The notes: generated by a model not told the origin, from the sequence alone. Positions 1 through 10,364 are shown, counted from the stretch's first letter. The stretch: DNA of 64,000 nt from Paucibacter sp. Y2R2-4 (GCF_025717535.1 NZ_JAJIRO010000003.1:806001-870000), one strand, 5' to 3'. A program made the numbers and translations.

Positions 1-701
1 GCCGTAACAACAACGGTCACATCACAGTTCGCCACAAGGGCGGTGGTCATAAGCACCACTACCGCGTGGTTGACTTCAAGCGCAACAAGGACGGCATCCC
101 CGCCAAGGTTGAGCGCATTGAATACGACCCGAACCGTACGGCCCACATCGCTCTGGTGTGCTATGCCGACGGCGAGCGTCGCTACATCATCGCTCCGCGT
201 GGCTTGGAAGTCGGTTCAACCATCTTGAGCGGCGCAGAAGCCCCGATCAAGGCTGGCAACACGCTGCCTATCCGCAACATCCCCGTCGGCTCGACCATTC
301 ACTGCGTCGAAATGCTGCCAGGCAAGGGTGCTCAGATCGCTCGCTCGGCTGGCGTGTCTGTGGTGCTGATGGCTCGCGAAGGCATCTACGCTCAGCTGCG
401 TTTGCGCTCCGGTGAAGTTCGTCGTATCCACATCGATTGCCGCGCCACCATTGGTGAAGTGTCGAACGAAGAGCATCAGCTGCGCCAGTACGGCAAGGCC
501 GGTGCGATCCGTTGGAAGGGCATCCGTCCGACCGTTCGTGGTACCGCCATGAACCCGGTGGATCACCCGCACGGTGGTGGTGAAGGTCGTACCGGTGAAG
601 GCCAGGCGCCTGTGTCGCCGTGGAACACCCTCACGAAGGGCTTCCGCACTCGTAACAACAAGCGTACGCAGACGTTCATCGTTTCGCGTCGCAAGAAGTA
701 A
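1..701 (+). CDS. rplB: 50S ribosomal protein L2, 5'-truncated by window edge
   Basis: The reading frame is open from base 3 to the stop at 699-701, giving 232 residues of a protein usually about 274 long, so roughly 42 N-terminal residues lie outside the window. L2 binds 23S rRNA near the peptidyl-transferase centre and helps subunit association. The C-terminal block containing [13 protein letters not shown], typical of L2 and including the conserved histidine close to the catalytic centre, is present around 550-590. It is the first visible gene of the S10 operon and is followed 10 bases later by rpsS. Confidence 0.98.
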   Translation, partial: RNNNGHITVRHKGGGHKHHYRVVDFKRNKDGIPAKVERIEYDPNRTAHIALVCYADGERRYIIAPRGLEVGSTILSGAEAPIKAGNTLPIRNIPVGSTIHCVEMLPGKGAQIARSAGVSVVLMAREGIYAQLRLRSGEVRRIHIDCRATIGEVSNEEHQLRQYGKAGAIRWKGIRPTVRGTAMNPVDHPHGGGEGRTGEGQAPVSPWNTLTKGFRTRNNKRTQTFIVSRRKK

Positions 702-711
702 AGGGTAGGCC

Positions 712-990
712 ATGACTCGTTCACTGAAGAAGGGCCCGTTCATTGACCATCACCTCTTGGCTAAGGTCGAGAAGGCAGTGGCCAACAAGGACAAAAAGCC
801 TATCAAGACTTGGTCGCGTCGTTCGACGATCTTGCCCGAATTCATCGGTCTGACGATCGCCGTCCACAACGGCAAGCAACACGTGCCGGTCTATGTGTCT
901 GACCAGATGGTTGGCCATAAGCTGGGCGAATTCGCGCTGACCCGCACCTTCAAAGGCCACCCGGCCGACAAGAAGGCCGGGAAGAAATAA
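712..990 (+). CDS. rpsS: 30S ribosomal protein S19
   Basis: This 92-residue protein is the normal length for S19 and begins [12 protein letters not shown], a family hallmark. S19 sits in the head of the small subunit with S13 and contacts the A-site region. The start is preceded by an AGGG-type ribosome-binding site, and the gene lies between rplB and rplV as in all S10 operons. Confidence 0.98.
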   Translation: MTRSLKKGPFIDHHLLAKVEKAVANKDKKPIKTWSRRSTILPEFIGLTIAVHNGKQHVPVYVSDQMVGHKLGEFALTRTFKGHPADKKAGKK

Positions 991-1001
991 GGATGCCAAC
1001 G

Positions 1002-1331
1002 ATGGAAACCAAAGCAATCGTTCGCGGTGTTCGTCTTTCGTGTGATAAGGGCCGCCTGGTGGCTGACCTGATCCGCGGCAAGAAGGTGGACCACGCGCTG
1101 AACATCCTGGAATTCACCCAGAAGAAGGCGGCTGTCATCATCAAGAAGGCGCTGGAAAGCGCCATCGCCAACGCCGAGCACAACGACGGCGCTGACATTG
1201 ATGAACTGAAAGTCACCACGATCTATGTGGAGCAAGGTGCCACGTTGAAGCGTTTCTCTGCCCGCGCTAAAGGCCGTGGCAACCGCATCAGCAAGCCTAC
1301 CTGCCACATCTTCGTGTCGGTCGGCAACTGA
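1002..1331 (+). CDS. rplV: 50S ribosomal protein L22
   Basis: L22 lines the nascent peptide exit tunnel and is a site of macrolide-resistance mutations in other bacteria. I chose the ATG at 1002 (109 residues, starting METKAIVRG) over an in-frame ATG at 993, because the AAGGA at the end of rpsS is properly spaced from 1002 and the family normally begins METKA. The C-terminal stretch [10 protein letters not shown] is typical. It is cotranscribed with rpsS and rpsC. Confidence 0.97.
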   Translation: METKAIVRGVRLSCDKGRLVADLIRGKKVDHALNILEFTQKKAAVIIKKALESAIANAEHNDGADIDELKVTTIYVEQGATLKRFSARAKGRGNRISKPTCHIFVSVGN

Positions 1332-1347
1332 AGGCTGAAGGAAGACT

Positions 1348-2202
1348 ATGGGACAGAAAATACATCCGACCGGTTTTCGCCTGCCTGTCACCCGTAACTG
1401 GGCGTCGCGCTGGTACGCGTCGAACAAGAACTTCGCCACCATGCTGGCCGAAGATCTGCAAGTTCGCGACTACCTGAAGACCAAGCTCAAGAATGCTGCT
1501 GTTTCGCGCATTCTGATTGAGCGTCCGGCCAAGAACGCACGTATCACCATTTACTCGGCACGTCCGGGCGTGGTGATCGGCAAGAAGGGCGAGGACATTG
1601 AAAACCTGAAGGCCGAACTGACCAAGCGTCTGGGCGTGCCAGTGGCAGTGAACATCGAAGAAGTGCGCAAGCCTGAAATCGATGCTCAGCTGATCGCTGA
1701 CTCGATCACCCAGCAGCTGGAAAAGCGCATCATGTTCCGTCGCGCTATGAAGCGTGCGATGCAGAACGCCATGCGTTTGGGCGCTCAGGGTATCAAGATC
1801 ATGTCGTCCGGCCGTTTGAACGGCATCGAAATCGCTCGTTGCGAGTGGTACCGTGAAGGCCGCGTGCCTCTTCACACCCTGAAGGCTGACATCGACTACG
1901 GCTTCTCCGAAGCCAGTACGACGTACGGCATCATCGGCGTGAAGGTGTGGGTCTACCGTGGCGACCGCCTGGCTAACGGCGAAGCGCCTGTGATCAAGAG
2001 CGAAGCTGGTGAAGACGATCGTCGTCCACGCCGCAACGCCCGTCCTGGCGCCCCGGCTGGCCGTGGCCGCCCGGGTGGTGACCGTGGTCCGCGTGGTGAA
2101 GGTGGCGATAAGCCTGCCTCCGCCGGTGACGCAGCCCAGCCCGCTGCCAAGCGTGTCGTCCGCAAGGCCGCACCCGCTGGCGGCGAGGCCAAAGGAGAAT
2201 AA
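1348..2202 (+). CDS. rpsC: 30S ribosomal protein S3 with extended basic tail
   Basis: S3 forms part of the mRNA entry channel of the small subunit. The 284-residue product has a type-2 KH domain with the RNA-binding loop GKKG at about residues 78-81, then the usual C-terminal domain. After about residue 215 comes a low-complexity tail rich in Arg, Gly, Pro and Ala. E. coli S3 is about 233 residues, and such tails are common in Burkholderiales. The stop is directly followed by rplP. Confidence 0.98.
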   Translation: MGQKIHPTGFRLPVTRNWASRWYASNKNFATMLAEDLQVRDYLKTKLKNAAVSRILIERPAKNARITIYSARPGVVIGKKGEDIENLKAELTKRLGVPVAVNIEEVRKPEIDAQLIADSITQQLEKRIMFRRAMKRAMQNAMRLGAQGIKIMSSGRLNGIEIARCEWYREGRVPLHTLKADIDYGFSEASTTYGIIGVKVWVYRGDRLANGEAPVIKSEAGEDDRRPRRNARPGAPAGRGRPGGDRGPRGEGGDKPASAGDAAQPAAKRVVRKAAPAGGEAKGE

Positions 2203-2204
2203 AC

Positions 2205-2621
2205 ATGCTGCAACCAGCTCGTCGCAAATACCGCAAGGAGCAAAAGGGTCGTAACACTGGTGTTGCTACCCGCGGTGCTGCCGTTTCTTTCGGTGACTTC
2301 GGCCTGAAGGCTACCGAACGCGGCCGCCTGACGGCTCGTCAAATCGAAGCTGCACGTCGTGCAATCTCGCGCCATATCAAGCGCGGTGGTCGCATCTTCA
2401 TCCGCATCTTCCCTGACAAGCCGATCTCCCAGAAGCCTGCCGAAGTCCGTATGGGTAACGGTAAGGGCAACCCGGAGTACTACGTCGCTGAGATTCAGCC
2501 TGGCAAGGTGCTCTACGAGATCAACGGTGTGCCGGAAGCTCTGGCTCGCGAAGCGTTCACTCTGGCTGCTGCAAAGCTGCCTTTGAGCTGCACCTTCGTG
2601 ACGCGCCAGGTCGGCACCTGA
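2205..2621 (+). CDS. rplP: 50S ribosomal protein L16
   Basis: This 138-residue protein begins [16 protein letters not shown] and matches the usual L16 length. L16 organises the A-site tRNA binding region of the large subunit. It starts two bases after the rpsC stop with AAAGGAG upstream, consistent with translational coupling in the S10 operon. Confidence 0.98.
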   Translation: MLQPARRKYRKEQKGRNTGVATRGAAVSFGDFGLKATERGRLTARQIEAARRAISRHIKRGGRIFIRIFPDKPISQKPAEVRMGNGKGNPEYYVAEIQPGKVLYEINGVPEALAREAFTLAAAKLPLSCTFVTRQVGT

Positions 2622-2634
2622 AGCGGAGAACACC

Positions 2635-2835
2635 ATGAAAGCATCTGAACTGCGTGGCAAGGATGTCGCTGCCTTGGAAAAGGAAGTGACTGACCTGCTG
2701 AAGGCCCATTTCGGCCTGCGCATGCAAAAGGCGACTCAACAGTTGACCAACCACACTGTGTTGGGCAACACGCGCCGCGACATCGCTCGTGTCAAGACCA
2801 TCTTGAACGAGAAGAAGAAGGGAGCCGCGAAATGA
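2635..2835 (+). CDS. rpmC: 50S ribosomal protein L29
   Basis: This 66-residue helical protein ([10 protein letters not shown] start) is the expected size for L29, which lies at the exit tunnel mouth near the trigger factor docking site. Its last codons overlap the rpsQ start in an ATGA arrangement, indicating translational coupling. Confidence 0.97.
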   Translation: MKASELRGKDVAALEKEVTDLLKAHFGLRMQKATQQLTNHTVLGNTRRDIARVKTILNEKKKGAAK

Positions 2836-3101
2836 CGCAAGCTCAAGAGAAGAACACGCGTACCCTGGTGGGTCGTGTGGTCAGCGACAAGCGCTCCAAG
2901 ACCGTGACCGTGCTGGTCGAGCGTCGTGCCAAGCACGAGCTCTACGGCAAGATCGTGGCCATGTCCCGCAAGTACCACGCTCATGATGAGAATGGCGAGT
3001 ACAAGATGGGCGATGTCGTCGAAATCGCTGAGGGTCGTCCTCTGTCGAAGACCAAGAGCTGGGTTGTGACTCGCTTGGTCGAAAAGGCTCAAATCGTTTG
3101 A
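2832..3101 (+). CDS. rpsQ: 30S ribosomal protein S17
   Basis: This 89-residue protein has the S17 OB-fold pattern, including the block [19 protein letters not shown]17 is a primary 16S rRNA-binding protein needed early in assembly. It overlaps rpmC by four bases and is the last gene of the S10-type segment. A probable terminator follows about 50 bases after the stop, before the peroxiredoxin gene. Confidence 0.97.
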   Translation: MTQAQEKNTRTLVGRVVSDKRSKTVTVLVERRAKHELYGKIVAMSRKYHAHDENGEYKMGDVVEIAEGRPLSKTKSWVVTRLVEKAQIV

Positions 3102-3153
3102 TTTGCCTTGAAAGCCTAGGTGGCGTGGGGGCTTGAGTCTCCTGTCACCTGGA

Positions 3154-3195
3154 ACGGTCGGAACGCTGGAATACTGGCGGCCGGCCGTTTTTTTT
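3154..3195 (+). terminator. Rho-independent terminator after rpsQ
   Basis: ACGGTCGG (3154-3161) pairs with CCGGCCGT (3181-3188) with one G-T wobble, and a run of eight T residues follows at 3188-3195. It probably ends or attenuates transcription from the S10 segment. Confidence 0.75.
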
Positions 3196-3234
3196 CGCCA
3201 TTAATGTTTCTCAATACGCATCAGGAGCTAGTCC

Positions 3235-3744
3235 ATGTTGAAGATCGGTGATCGTTTGCCCGCAGGCACCTTGAAGGAATTTATCGAAGTCGAGGGCAAT
3301 GGCTGCACCTTGGGCCCCAATGCTGTTGACGTGGCTTCGGCGACCGCAGGCAAGACGATCGCTGTGTTTGCGCTGCCCGGTGCCTTCACGCCTACGTGTT
3401 CTGCAAAGCATGTGCCGGGCTATGTTGAGCATGCTGCAGCCTTGAAGGCCGCCGGCGTCGATGAAATCTGGTGCATCTCTGTCAACGATGCATTTGTGAT
3501 GGGTGCATGGGCACGCGATCAAGCGACAGGTTCCGCGGTTCGCATGATGGCGGATGGCAATGCTGATTTCACTCAGGCCGTGGGCCTGACCTTGGACCTC
3601 GCTGCGCATGGCATGGGTCTGCGCTCGCAGCGCTATTCCATGCTCGTGGTTGATGGCATGGTCAAGACTTTGAACATCGAAGGTCCCGGCAAGTTCGAGG
3701 TCAGCGACGCAGCAACCATGCTGGCGCAGGCTCAGGCCAAATAA
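3235..3744 (+). CDS. Peroxiredoxin (Prx5-like redoxin family)
   Basis: The 169-residue product is a thiol peroxidase of the AhpC/TSA-redoxin superfamily, reducing hydrogen peroxide or alkyl peroxides with thioredoxin or glutathione. The PxxxTxxC active-site motif is seen as PGAFTPTC, with the peroxidatic cysteine at about residue 55. Length and the block TLNIEGPGKFEVSDA fit the Prx5 type. It has terminators on both sides and a good AGGAG site upstream, so it is probably its own transcription unit inserted between the S10 and spc segments, an arrangement I associate with Comamonadaceae. No signal peptide is visible, so it should be cytoplasmic. Confidence 0.93.
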   Translation: MLKIGDRLPAGTLKEFIEVEGNGCTLGPNAVDVASATAGKTIAVFALPGAFTPTCSAKHVPGYVEHAAALKAAGVDEIWCISVNDAFVMGAWARDQATGSAVRMMADGNADFTQAVGLTLDLAAHGMGLRSQRYSMLVVDGMVKTLNIEGPGKFEVSDAATMLAQAQAK

Positions 3745-3769
3745 TCATTTCGTGCGTGGATGAAAGAGG

Positions 3770-3807
3770 GTCGCCAGCGTGCTGCCTGGCGACTCCTAAA
3801 GTTTTTT
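3770..3807 (+). terminator. Rho-independent terminator after the peroxiredoxin gene
   Basis: GTCGCCAG (3770-3777) pairs perfectly with CTGGCGAC (3786-3793), followed after eight bases by six T residues (3802-3807). The short gap before the T run makes it slightly atypical. Confidence 0.65.
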
Positions 3808-3818
3808 CGGTAAGTCGC

Positions 3819-3848
3819 TTGACGAGCCGATGGCTTTTGATGCACAAT
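3819..3848 (+). promoter_or_regulatory. Candidate sigma-70 promoter for the spc segment
   Basis: TTGACG at 3819-3824 and CACAAT at 3843-3848 are separated by 18 bases, upstream of a roughly 185-base leader before rplN and just downstream of the peroxiredoxin terminator. Position and spacing fit; the -10 element is imperfect. Confidence 0.5.
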
Positions 3849-4032
3849 CTAAAGCTTCGCCGAACGCAAGGCGCATCTAGTGATGCGTTAAGGCCTCGGA
3901 TCCGCCCTCAACTGCTGGGCGCATGACCCACACGGGTGTGTGGTAAGTGCGTTTGGTCAACGGGCCCAAGACTGACCGATGATTTTGCTGGCCTGCGGGC
4001 GGCGGATGATTTGGGATAAGTTGGGGATAGAC

Positions 4033-4401
4033 ATGATTCAAATGCAATCGCGACTCGACGTCGCGGACAACACTGGCGCCAAATCCGTCATGTGCATCAA
4101 GGTGCTGGGTGGTTCCAAGCGCCGTTATGCCGGCATTGGTGACATCATCAAGGTCAGCATCAAAGAAGCTGCTCCTCGTGCCCGCGTGAAAAAGGGTGAG
4201 GTTTACAGCGCTGTGGTCGTTCGTACCGCCAAGGGTGTTCGTCGTCAAGACGGCTCGCTGGTGAAGTTCGACGGCAATGCCGCTGTGCTGCTGAATGCCA
4301 AGCTCGAGCCGATCGGCACGCGCATCTTCGGCCCGGTGACGCGTGAACTGCGTACCGAGCGCTTCATGAAGATCGTGTCGCTGGCGCCTGAGGTGCTCTG
4401 A
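4033..4401 (+). CDS. rplN: 50S ribosomal protein L14
   Basis: I chose the ATG at 4033, giving 122 residues starting [17 protein letters not shown], which is the standard L14 length and beginning; an upstream in-frame start at 3979 would add 18 residues not found in the family. L14 makes intersubunit bridges and binds 23S rRNA. It opens the spc segment of the cluster. Confidence 0.97.
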   Translation: MIQMQSRLDVADNTGAKSVMCIKVLGGSKRRYAGIGDIIKVSIKEAAPRARVKKGEVYSAVVVRTAKGVRRQDGSLVKFDGNAAVLLNAKLEPIGTRIFGPVTRELRTERFMKIVSLAPEVL

Positions 4402-4427
4402 GCGCGGCCACAGTAAAAGGTATTGCC

Positions 4428-4745
4428 ATGAACAAGATTCGCACAGGCGATCAGGTCATTGTTTTGACCGGTCGCGACAAGGGCAAGCGTGGCGCAGTTG
4501 CGTCTCGCGTTGATGCCGACCACCTCGTGGTGGAAGGCGTGAATATCGTCAAGAAGCACGTCAAGCCGAACCCCATGAAGGGTACGACTGGCGGTGTTGT
4601 TGAGAAGACGATGCCTATTCATCAATCCAACGTGGCGATTTTTAACGCTGCATCCGGCAAAGCCGATCGCGTGGGCATCAAGCTCGCAGCCGATGGCAAG
4701 AAGGTGCGCGTTTTCAAGTCGACCGGCGAAGAGATCAAGGCTTAA
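4428..4745 (+). CDS. rplX: 50S ribosomal protein L24
   Basis: This 105-residue protein carries the N-terminal KOW motif ([16 protein letters not shown]) of L24, an assembly initiator for the large subunit. It lies 26 bases after rplN and 10 bases before rplE, in canonical spc order. Confidence 0.97.
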   Translation: MNKIRTGDQVIVLTGRDKGKRGAVASRVDADHLVVEGVNIVKKHVKPNPMKGTTGGVVEKTMPIHQSNVAIFNAASGKADRVGIKLAADGKKVRVFKSTGEEIKA

Positions 4746-4755
4746 GGGGTTCGAC

Positions 4756-5295
4756 ATGGCTCGTTTGCAAGAGTTTTATCGCGAAAAAGTTGTGCCCGAC
4801 CTCTCGGCTAAGTTTGGCTACAAGTCGGTCATGGAAGTGCCGCGCATCACCAAGATCACCCTGAACATGGGTGTCAGTGAAGCCGTTGCGGACAAGAAGG
4901 TTATGGATCACGCCGTGGGCGACCTGACCAAGATCGCTGGCCAGAAGCCTGTGGTGACGAAGTCGAAGAAGGCTATCGCCGGCTTCAAGATTCGTGACTC
5001 GGTGCCTATCGGTTGCATGGTCACTCTGCGTGGCGTTCAGATGTATGAATTCCTGGACCGCTTTGTGACCATTGCCCTGCCTCGCGTTCGTGACTTCCGG
5101 GGTATCTCGGGTCGCTCGTTCGATGGTCGTGGCAACTACAACATCGGCGTGAAAGAGCAGATCATTTTCCCCGAAATCGACTACGACAAGGTGGATGCTC
5201 TGCGTGGGCTGAATATCAGCATCACCACTTCCGCCAAGACGGACGACGAGTGCAAGGCCCTGTTGGCTGCATTCAAGTTCCCGTTCAAGAACTGA
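4756..5295 (+). CDS. rplE: 50S ribosomal protein L5
   Basis: The 179-residue product starts [16 protein letters not shown], the standard L5 beginning. An open frame extends upstream into rplX, but the ATG at 4756, preceded by AAGGGG, is clearly the start. L5 binds 5S rRNA and contacts P-site tRNA. The stop is eight bases from rpsN. Confidence 0.98.
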   Translation: MARLQEFYREKVVPDLSAKFGYKSVMEVPRITKITLNMGVSEAVADKKVMDHAVGDLTKIAGQKPVVTKSKKAIAGFKIRDSVPIGCMVTLRGVQMYEFLDRFVTIALPRVRDFRGISGRSFDGRGNYNIGVKEQIIFPEIDYDKVDALRGLNISITTSAKTDDECKALLAAFKFPFKN

Positions 5296-5303
5296 GGTGA
5301 TTT

Positions 5304-5609
5304 GTGGCTAAAACTTCTCTCATCCAACGTGAGCTCAAGCGTGATGCGCTGGTTGCCAAGTTCGCTAAGAAATATGCGGACCTGAAGGCGATCATCAATG
5401 ACGCGAAGAAGTCTGACGAAGAGCGCTACATCGCTCGCCTGGAGCTGCAAAAGCTGCCTCGCAATGCCTACCCAACTCGTCAGCGTAACCGCTGCGCGTT
5501 GACTGGCCGTCCCCGCGGTACTTTCCGCAAGTTCGGCTTGGGCCGTAACAAGATTCGTGAGCTGGCCTTCAAGGGCGACATCCCCGGTGTCGTCAAGGCT
5601 AGCTGGTAA
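5304..5609 (+). CDS. rpsN: 30S ribosomal protein S14 (zinc-free type)
   Basis: The 101-residue protein starts at a GTG and belongs to the longer, zinc-free form of S14: only one cysteine is present and no CxxC pairs are seen. S14 is in the head of the small subunit. The block [10 protein letters not shown] is characteristic. It sits between rplE and rpsH. Confidence 0.97.
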   Translation: MAKTSLIQRELKRDALVAKFAKKYADLKAIINDAKKSDEERYIARLELQKLPRNAYPTRQRNRCALTGRPRGTFRKFGLGRNKIRELAFKGDIPGVVKASW

Positions 5610-5634
5610 TCGGCACGATTAGGAGATTTCGCAA

Positions 5635-6030
5635 ATGAGCATGAGTGATCCTATCGCCGACATGTTGACCCGCATTCGCAACGCCCAGAGCGTTGAGAAG
5701 GTCACTGTCGTGATGCCGTCCTCTAAGTTGAAGGTGGCGATTGCTAAAGTCCTGAAGGACGAAGGCTATATCGACGGCTTCGCGGTGCGCGGTGAAGCCG
5801 CTCGCCCAGAGCTGGAGATCGCGTTGAAGTATTACGCTGGTCGCCCAGTGATTGAACGCATCGAACGCGTGAGCCGTCCTGGCCTGCGCATTTACAAGGG
5901 CCGCCACGACATCCCTCAGGTCATGAATGGCCTGGGTGTGGCGATTGTCACTACGCCTCAGGGCGTGATGACCGACCGCAAAGCACGTCAAGCCGGCATC
6001 GGCGGCGAAGTGCTCTGCTACGTCGCCTAA
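5635..6030 (+). CDS. rpsH: 30S ribosomal protein S8
   Basis: This 131-residue protein begins [18 protein letters not shown], as expected for S8. S8 binds helix 21 of 16S rRNA and in E. coli also represses the spc operon by binding its mRNA; whether that control acts here is not shown by the sequence. An AGGAG site precedes the start. Confidence 0.98.
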   Translation: MSMSDPIADMLTRIRNAQSVEKVTVVMPSSKLKVAIAKVLKDEGYIDGFAVRGEAARPELEIALKYYAGRPVIERIERVSRPGLRIYKGRHDIPQVMNGLGVAIVTTPQGVMTDRKARQAGIGGEVLCYVA

Positions 6031-6049
6031 GCGCAAGGAGAGACACACA

Positions 6050-6583
6050 ATGTCCCGCGTTGGAAAAATGCCGGTCGCCATCCCGCAAGGTGTGGACGTT
6101 ACCGTTACTGCTGAGCAAATCAGCGTCAAGGGCTCGCTCGGTACGCTGGTGCGTCCGATCCATAGCCTGGTGTCGGTCAAGAACGAAGGCGGCAAGCTGA
6201 GCTTCGTTCCTAACGATGATTCCGCAGCTGCCGGTGCCATGAGTGGCACGGTGCGCGCACTGGTGGCCAATATGGTCAACGGCGTGAGCAAAGGCTTTGA
6301 GCGCAAGCTGAACCTGGTTGGCGTGGGTTTCCGCGCTCAGGCTCAGGGCCAGAAGCTCAATCTGCAAATTGGTTTCTCTCACCCCGTGGTGAAGGATATG
6401 CCGGCTGGTGTCAAGGTCGAGTGCCCGACACAAACCGAAATCCTGATCAAGGGTGCGGACCGCCAAGTGGTGGGTCAGGTTGCCGCTGAAGTGCGTGCAT
6501 TCCGTCCGCCCGAGCCTTACAAGGGCAAGGGGATCCGCTATTCCGACGAGAAGGTCTCTCTCAAAGAGACCAAGAAGAAGTAA
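6050..6583 (+). CDS. rplF: 50S ribosomal protein L6
   Basis: The 177-residue product has the duplicated L6 fold and the C-terminal signature [14 protein letters not shown]6 lies near the sarcin-ricin loop and factor-binding site. AAGGAG precedes the ATG, and rplR follows 11 bases after the stop. Confidence 0.98.
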   Translation: MSRVGKMPVAIPQGVDVTVTAEQISVKGSLGTLVRPIHSLVSVKNEGGKLSFVPNDDSAAAGAMSGTVRALVANMVNGVSKGFERKLNLVGVGFRAQAQGQKLNLQIGFSHPVVKDMPAGVKVECPTQTEILIKGADRQVVGQVAAEVRAFRPPEPYKGKGIRYSDEKVSLKETKKK

Positions 6584-6594
6584 GGAGCAGCGCC

Positions 6595-6960
6595 ATGATG
6601 ACCAAAAAAGAACAGCGCATCCGTCGCTCGCGTCAGACTCGTGCTCGTATCGCCGTTCAACGCGTCGTGCGTTTGACGGTGTTCCGTTCCAATCTGCACA
6701 TCTACGCCAGCGTCATTTCCGACGATGGCACCCGTGTGCTGGCCAGCGCATCGACTGCCGAGAAGGCAGTCCGCGAGCAGCTGGGTGGTTCGGGCAAGGG
6801 TGGCAATGTCGCCGCCGCTACCTTGATTGGCAAGCGTATCGCCGAAAAGGCGAAGGCTGCTGGCATTGAGAAGGTTGCATTCGATCGCGCAGGCTTTGCC
6901 TACCACGGTCGGGTGAAGGCCCTTGCCGAAGCAGCTCGCGAAGCCGGTCTGCAGTTCTGA
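6595..6960 (+). CDS. rplR: 50S ribosomal protein L18
   Basis: L18 delivers 5S rRNA to the large subunit. The protein is 121 residues and ends with the conserved block [17 protein letters not shown]. Two adjacent ATG codons (6595 and 6598) are both possible starts; AAGGAG upstream fits either. Confidence 0.97.
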   Translation: MMTKKEQRIRRSRQTRARIAVQRVVRLTVFRSNLHIYASVISDDGTRVLASASTAEKAVREQLGGSGKGGNVAAATLIGKRIAEKAKAAGIEKVAFDRAGFAYHGRVKALAEAAREAGLQF

Positions 6961-6978
6961 CGCTAAAAGGATTTCGAA

Positions 6979-7497
6979 ATGGCAAAGTTTCAACCCCGCG
7001 TCCAGACCGAAGGTAACGACGACGGCCTGAAAGAAAAAATGATCGCGATCAACCGCGTGACCAAGGTTGTGAAGGGTGGTCGCACACTCAGCTTCGCAGC
7101 TTTGACCGTGGTTGGTGATGGTAACGGCCGTATCGGCATGGGCAAAGGCAAGGCGAAGGAAGTTCCTGTCGCCGTGCAAAAGGCCATGGAATCGGCTCGT
7201 CGCAACATGATCAATGTGAACCTGCGCAATGGTTCGATCCACCACAACGTGGTGGGTGAGCATGGTGCTTCCCGCGTCATGATGGTGCCGGCTGCTGCTG
7301 GTACCGGCGTGATTGCCGGCGGCCCAATGCGCGCTGTGTTCGAAGTGATGGGCGTGACCGACATCGTGACCAAGAGCCACGGTTCGACCAACCCCTACAA
7401 CTTGGTTCGTGCCACTCTGGACGCGCTGAAGCGCTCCACGACGGCTGCTGAAATTGCTGCCAAGCGCGGCAAGTCGGTCGAAGACATTCTCGGCTGA
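6979..7497 (+). CDS. rpsE: 30S ribosomal protein S5
   Basis: The 172-residue protein contains the S5 double-stranded RNA-binding fold and the block [17 protein letters not shown]5 contributes to decoding accuracy near the mRNA entry site. The start is supported by AAAAGGA upstream, and rpmD follows 22 bases after the stop. Confidence 0.98.
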   Translation: MAKFQPRVQTEGNDDGLKEKMIAINRVTKVVKGGRTLSFAALTVVGDGNGRIGMGKGKAKEVPVAVQKAMESARRNMINVNLRNGSIHHNVVGEHGASRVMMVPAAAGTGVIAGGPMRAVFEVMGVTDIVTKSHGSTNPYNLVRATLDALKRSTTAAEIAAKRGKSVEDILG

Positions 7498-7519
7498 TTC
7501 GGCTGTACTGGAGAGACAC

Positions 7520-7702
7520 ATGTCTGACAAGAAAACTCTGACGGTCAAGTTGGTTCGCAGCCCGATCGGTACGCGTGCATCGCACCGCGCCACCGTGGTC
7601 GGTCTGGGCCTGCGCAAGATGAACAGCACCAGCGTGTTGGAAGACACGCCTGCAGTTCGCGGCATGATCAACAAGATCGCCTACCTCGTGCAGGTGCTGT
7701 AA
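7520..7702 (+). CDS. rpmD: 50S ribosomal protein L30
   Basis: The start at 7520 gives a 60-residue protein beginning [17 protein letters not shown], the usual L30 size. An open frame reaches upstream into rpsE but the GGAGAG site and family length fix the start. L30 is a small domain V/II-binding protein of the large subunit. Confidence 0.96.
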   Translation: MSDKKTLTVKLVRSPIGTRASHRATVVGLGLRKMNSTSVLEDTPAVRGMINKIAYLVQVL

Positions 7703-7729
7703 GCGCCGACACGAACTGAGGACAAGAAG

Positions 7730-8161
7730 ATGCAACTCAATACCATTCAACCCGCAGCTGGCGCCAAGCACTCCAAGCGTCGCGTGGGCCGTGGCATCGG
7801 CTCCGGTCTGGGCAAGACAGCCGGCCGTGGTCACAAGGGTCAGAAGTCGCGTGCTGGCGGCTACCACAAGGTGGGCTTCGAAGGCGGTCAAATGCCTCTG
7901 CAGCGCCGCTTGCCCAAGCGCGGTTTCAAGTCGGCTTCCTTGAAGTTCAACGCTGAAATCAACCTCAGCGACCTGCAAGCTTTGGTGGCCGATGAAATCG
8001 ACCTGCTTACGCTGAAGGCCGTGGGCTTGATCCCTGAGCTGAGCAAGAACGCCAAGGTGATTCTGTCTGGCGAAATCAGCCGCAAGGTCACGCTGAAGGG
8101 CGTGGGCGCGACGGCTGGTGCTAAGGCAGCTATCGAAGCCGCTGGCGGCTCGGTCGCTTAA
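7730..8161 (+). CDS. rplO: 50S ribosomal protein L15
   Basis: The 143-residue product has the glycine-rich basic N-terminal region ([21 protein letters not shown]) typical of L15, which threads into 23S rRNA during late assembly. It is followed by secY, the invariant neighbour at the end of the spc cluster. Confidence 0.97.
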   Translation: MQLNTIQPAAGAKHSKRRVGRGIGSGLGKTAGRGHKGQKSRAGGYHKVGFEGGQMPLQRRLPKRGFKSASLKFNAEINLSDLQALVADEIDLLTLKAVGLIPELSKNAKVILSGEISRKVTLKGVGATAGAKAAIEAAGGSVA

Positions 8162-8181
8162 TTAGACAGGAACGAGGCGCA

Positions 8182-9492
8182 GTGGCTACCAACGCAAACC
8201 AACTGGCCAAGAGCGGCAAGTTTGGCGACTTGCGTCGCCGCCTTGTGTTTCTGCTGTTGGCATTGGTCGTGTATCGGATTGGGGCGCATATCCCTGTTCC
8301 GGGCATCGACCCTGCGCAGCTGAAGCAGTTCTTCAAGGGTCAGGAAGGTGGCATCCTGAGCCTGTTCAATATGTTCTCTGGCGGTGCGCTGTCGCGCTTT
8401 ACCGTCTTCGCGCTGGGCATCACGCCCTATATTTCGGCCTCGATTGTCATTCAGTTGATGACTTACGTGGTGCCGACTTTGGAGTCGCTGAAGAAGGAAG
8501 GTGAGTCGGGACGCCGCAAGATTACGCAGTACACACGTTATGGCACCTTGGGCCTGGCTATTTTCCAATCGCTCAGCATTGCGCTGGCTCTGGAGAGTTC
8601 AGCTGGCTTGGTGATTAACCCTGGCTTTGGCTTCCGCTTGACCGCGGTGTCGAGTCTGGTGGCTGGCACGATGTTCCTGATGTGGTTGGGTGAGCAGATC
8701 ACCGAACGTGGACTTGGTAACGGCATTTCGATCTTGATTTTCGGCGGTATCGCAGCGGGCTTGCCTGGTGCTATCGGCGGTTTGCTTGAGCTGGTTCGTA
8801 CTGGTTCGATGGGCCCCGTGTCTTCGCTGTTCATCGTTGCGATCGTGGTGGCGGTGACTTACTTGGTGGTGTTCGTCGAGCGCGGTCAGCGCAAGATCCT
8901 GGTCAATTACGCCAAGCGCCAAGTGGGCAACAAGGTTTACGGTGGTCAAAGCTCGCACTTGCCCTTGAAGTTGAATATGTCGGGCGTGATCCCGCCGATC
9001 TTCGCTTCGTCGATCATCTTGCTGCCGACGACGATCGTGAGTTGGTTTGCCACTGGCGACAGCTTGCGCTGGTTGAAGGACTTGGCTGGAATGGTCAGCC
9101 CGGGCCAGCCCATCTATGTGCTGCTGTATGCTGCTGCGATTGTTTTCTTCTGTTTCTTCTACACGGCCTTGGTGTTCAACAGCCGTGAAACAGCAGACAA
9201 CTTGAAGAAGAGTGGCGCGTTCATCCCAGGCATTCGCCCGGGTGAACAGACTGCGAAGCATATTGACAAGATCCTGTCTCGGCTGACGCTGGCTGGCGCA
9301 ATCTACATCACCGGTGTGTGCTTGCTGCCCGAGTTTTTGACCTTGAAGTACAACGTCCCGTTCTACTTCGGCGGAACCTCGCTGTTGATCATCGTTGTTG
9401 TGACGATGGACTTCTGGGCTCAGGTGCAGTCTTACGTGATGAGTCAGCAGTACGATTCATTGCTGAAAAAAGCGAATTTCAAGGCCAGCTGA
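8182..9492 (+). CDS. secY: Protein translocase subunit SecY
   Basis: SecY is the channel of the general Sec system in the inner membrane, working with SecE, SecG and the motor SecA. The 436-residue product starts at GTG and shows about ten hydrophobic segments, beginning near residue 23 (the [14 protein letters not shown] segment). The conserved cytoplasmic loop block [14 protein letters not shown] is present. Length fits the family (about 435-445). The channel is relevant to the SecA-like protein at 55602-57665, which could in principle dock on it or on a separate conduit. Confidence 0.98.
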   Translation: MATNANQLAKSGKFGDLRRRLVFLLLALVVYRIGAHIPVPGIDPAQLKQFFKGQEGGILSLFNMFSGGALSRFTVFALGITPYISASIVIQLMTYVVPTLESLKKEGESGRRKITQYTRYGTLGLAIFQSLSIALALESSAGLVINPGFGFRLTAVSSLVAGTMFLMWLGEQITERGLGNGISILIFGGIAAGLPGAIGGLLELVRTGSMGPVSSLFIVAIVVAVTYLVVFVERGQRKILVNYAKRQVGNKVYGGQSSHLPLKLNMSGVIPPIFASSIILLPTTIVSWFATGDSLRWLKDLAGMVSPGQPIYVLLYAAAIVFFCFFYTALVFNSRETADNLKKSGAFIPGIRPGEQTAKHIDKILSRLTLAGAIYITGVCLLPEFLTLKYNVPFYFGGTSLLIIVVVTMDFWAQVQSYVMSQQYDSLLKKANFKAS

Positions 9493-9542
9493 AAAGCTGA
9501 ACCATTGTTTTAACCAAGATCCATCAGAACAGAAACGAAGGC

Positions 9543-9761
9543 ATGGCGAAAGACGACGTCATTCAGATGCAGGGCGAGATTCTTGAGAATCTTCCAAATG
9601 CCACGTTTCGTGTGAAGCTGGAGAACGGGCATGTCGTTCTCGGCCACATCTCCGGCAAGATGCGTATGCACTACATCCGCATCCTGCCTGGCGATAAAGT
9701 CACCGTTGAATTAACCCCGTACGACTTGAGTCGTGCTCGCATCGTGTTCCGGGCGAAGTGA
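9543..9761 (+). CDS. infA: Translation initiation factor IF-1
   Basis: A 72-residue S1/OB-fold protein beginning [13 protein letters not shown], the exact size of IF-1. IF-1 occupies the A site during initiation. In beta- and gamma-proteobacteria and Firmicutes infA can lie between secY and rpmJ, as here. Confidence 0.97.
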   Translation: MAKDDVIQMQGEILENLPNATFRVKLENGHVVLGHISGKMRMHYIRILPGDKVTVELTPYDLSRARIVFRAK

Positions 9762-9821
9762 GCTTTTCTATTCCCCGGGTTACGCGCCTCGAGCGCATTT
9801 GAATAGGTCAAGGAGCAATCC

Positions 9822-9935
9822 ATGAAAGTTTCGGCATCCGTCAAGCAGATGTGCCGCAATTGCAAAGTCATCCGTCGCAAGGGCGTGGTGCGTGTGATCT
9901 GTACAGATCCGCGCCACAAACAGCGCCAGGGCTGA
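9822..9935 (+). CDS. rpmJ: 50S ribosomal protein L36
   Basis: This 37-residue gene encodes a zinc-ribbon protein with Cys11, Cys14, Cys27 and His32 as ligands, the zinc-binding form of L36. It begins [15 protein letters not shown] with AAGGAG upstream and sits between infA and rpsM as expected. Confidence 0.96.
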   Translation: MKVSASVKQMCRNCKVIRRKGVVRVICTDPRHKQRQG

Positions 9936-9969
9936 TTGCTGCACGACACGAGCGAATTAGAGGACGCAC

Positions 9970-10335
9970 ATGGCACGTATTGCTGGTATTAATATTCCGC
10001 CGCACAAGCACACTGAGATCGGCCTGACTTCCATCTACGGCGTTGGCCGTACGACGGCTCAGAAGATCTGCACAACTTGCGGTATCCCGTTCGACAAGAA
10101 GGTCAAGGACCTCACCGATTCCGATCTGGAAAAGATCCGGGAAACTGTGGGTCAGATGACCATCGAAGGCGACCTGCGCCGCGAGATGTCTATCAACATC
10201 AAGCGTTTGATGGACCTCGGTTGCTACCGTGGTTTCCGTCATCGTCGTGGTCTGCCGATGCGCGGTCAGCGCACTCGCACGAACGCTCGCACTCGTAAGG
10301 GCCCGCGCAAGTCGGCCGCTACGGGCAAGAAGTGA
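9970..10335 (+). CDS. rpsM: 30S ribosomal protein S13
   Basis: The 121-residue protein begins [14 protein letters not shown] and has the basic C-terminal tail that reaches the P-site tRNA, with the block [20 protein letters not shown]13 forms head bridges with L5. It opens the alpha segment with rpsK, rpsD, rpoA and rplQ. Confidence 0.98.
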   Translation: MARIAGINIPPHKHTEIGLTSIYGVGRTTAQKICTTCGIPFDKKVKDLTDSDLEKIRETVGQMTIEGDLRREMSINIKRLMDLGCYRGFRHRRGLPMRGQRTRTNARTRKGPRKSAATGKK

Positions 10336-10364
10336 TCTGCGGCTAGTATTGAAAGAAGGTCAAG

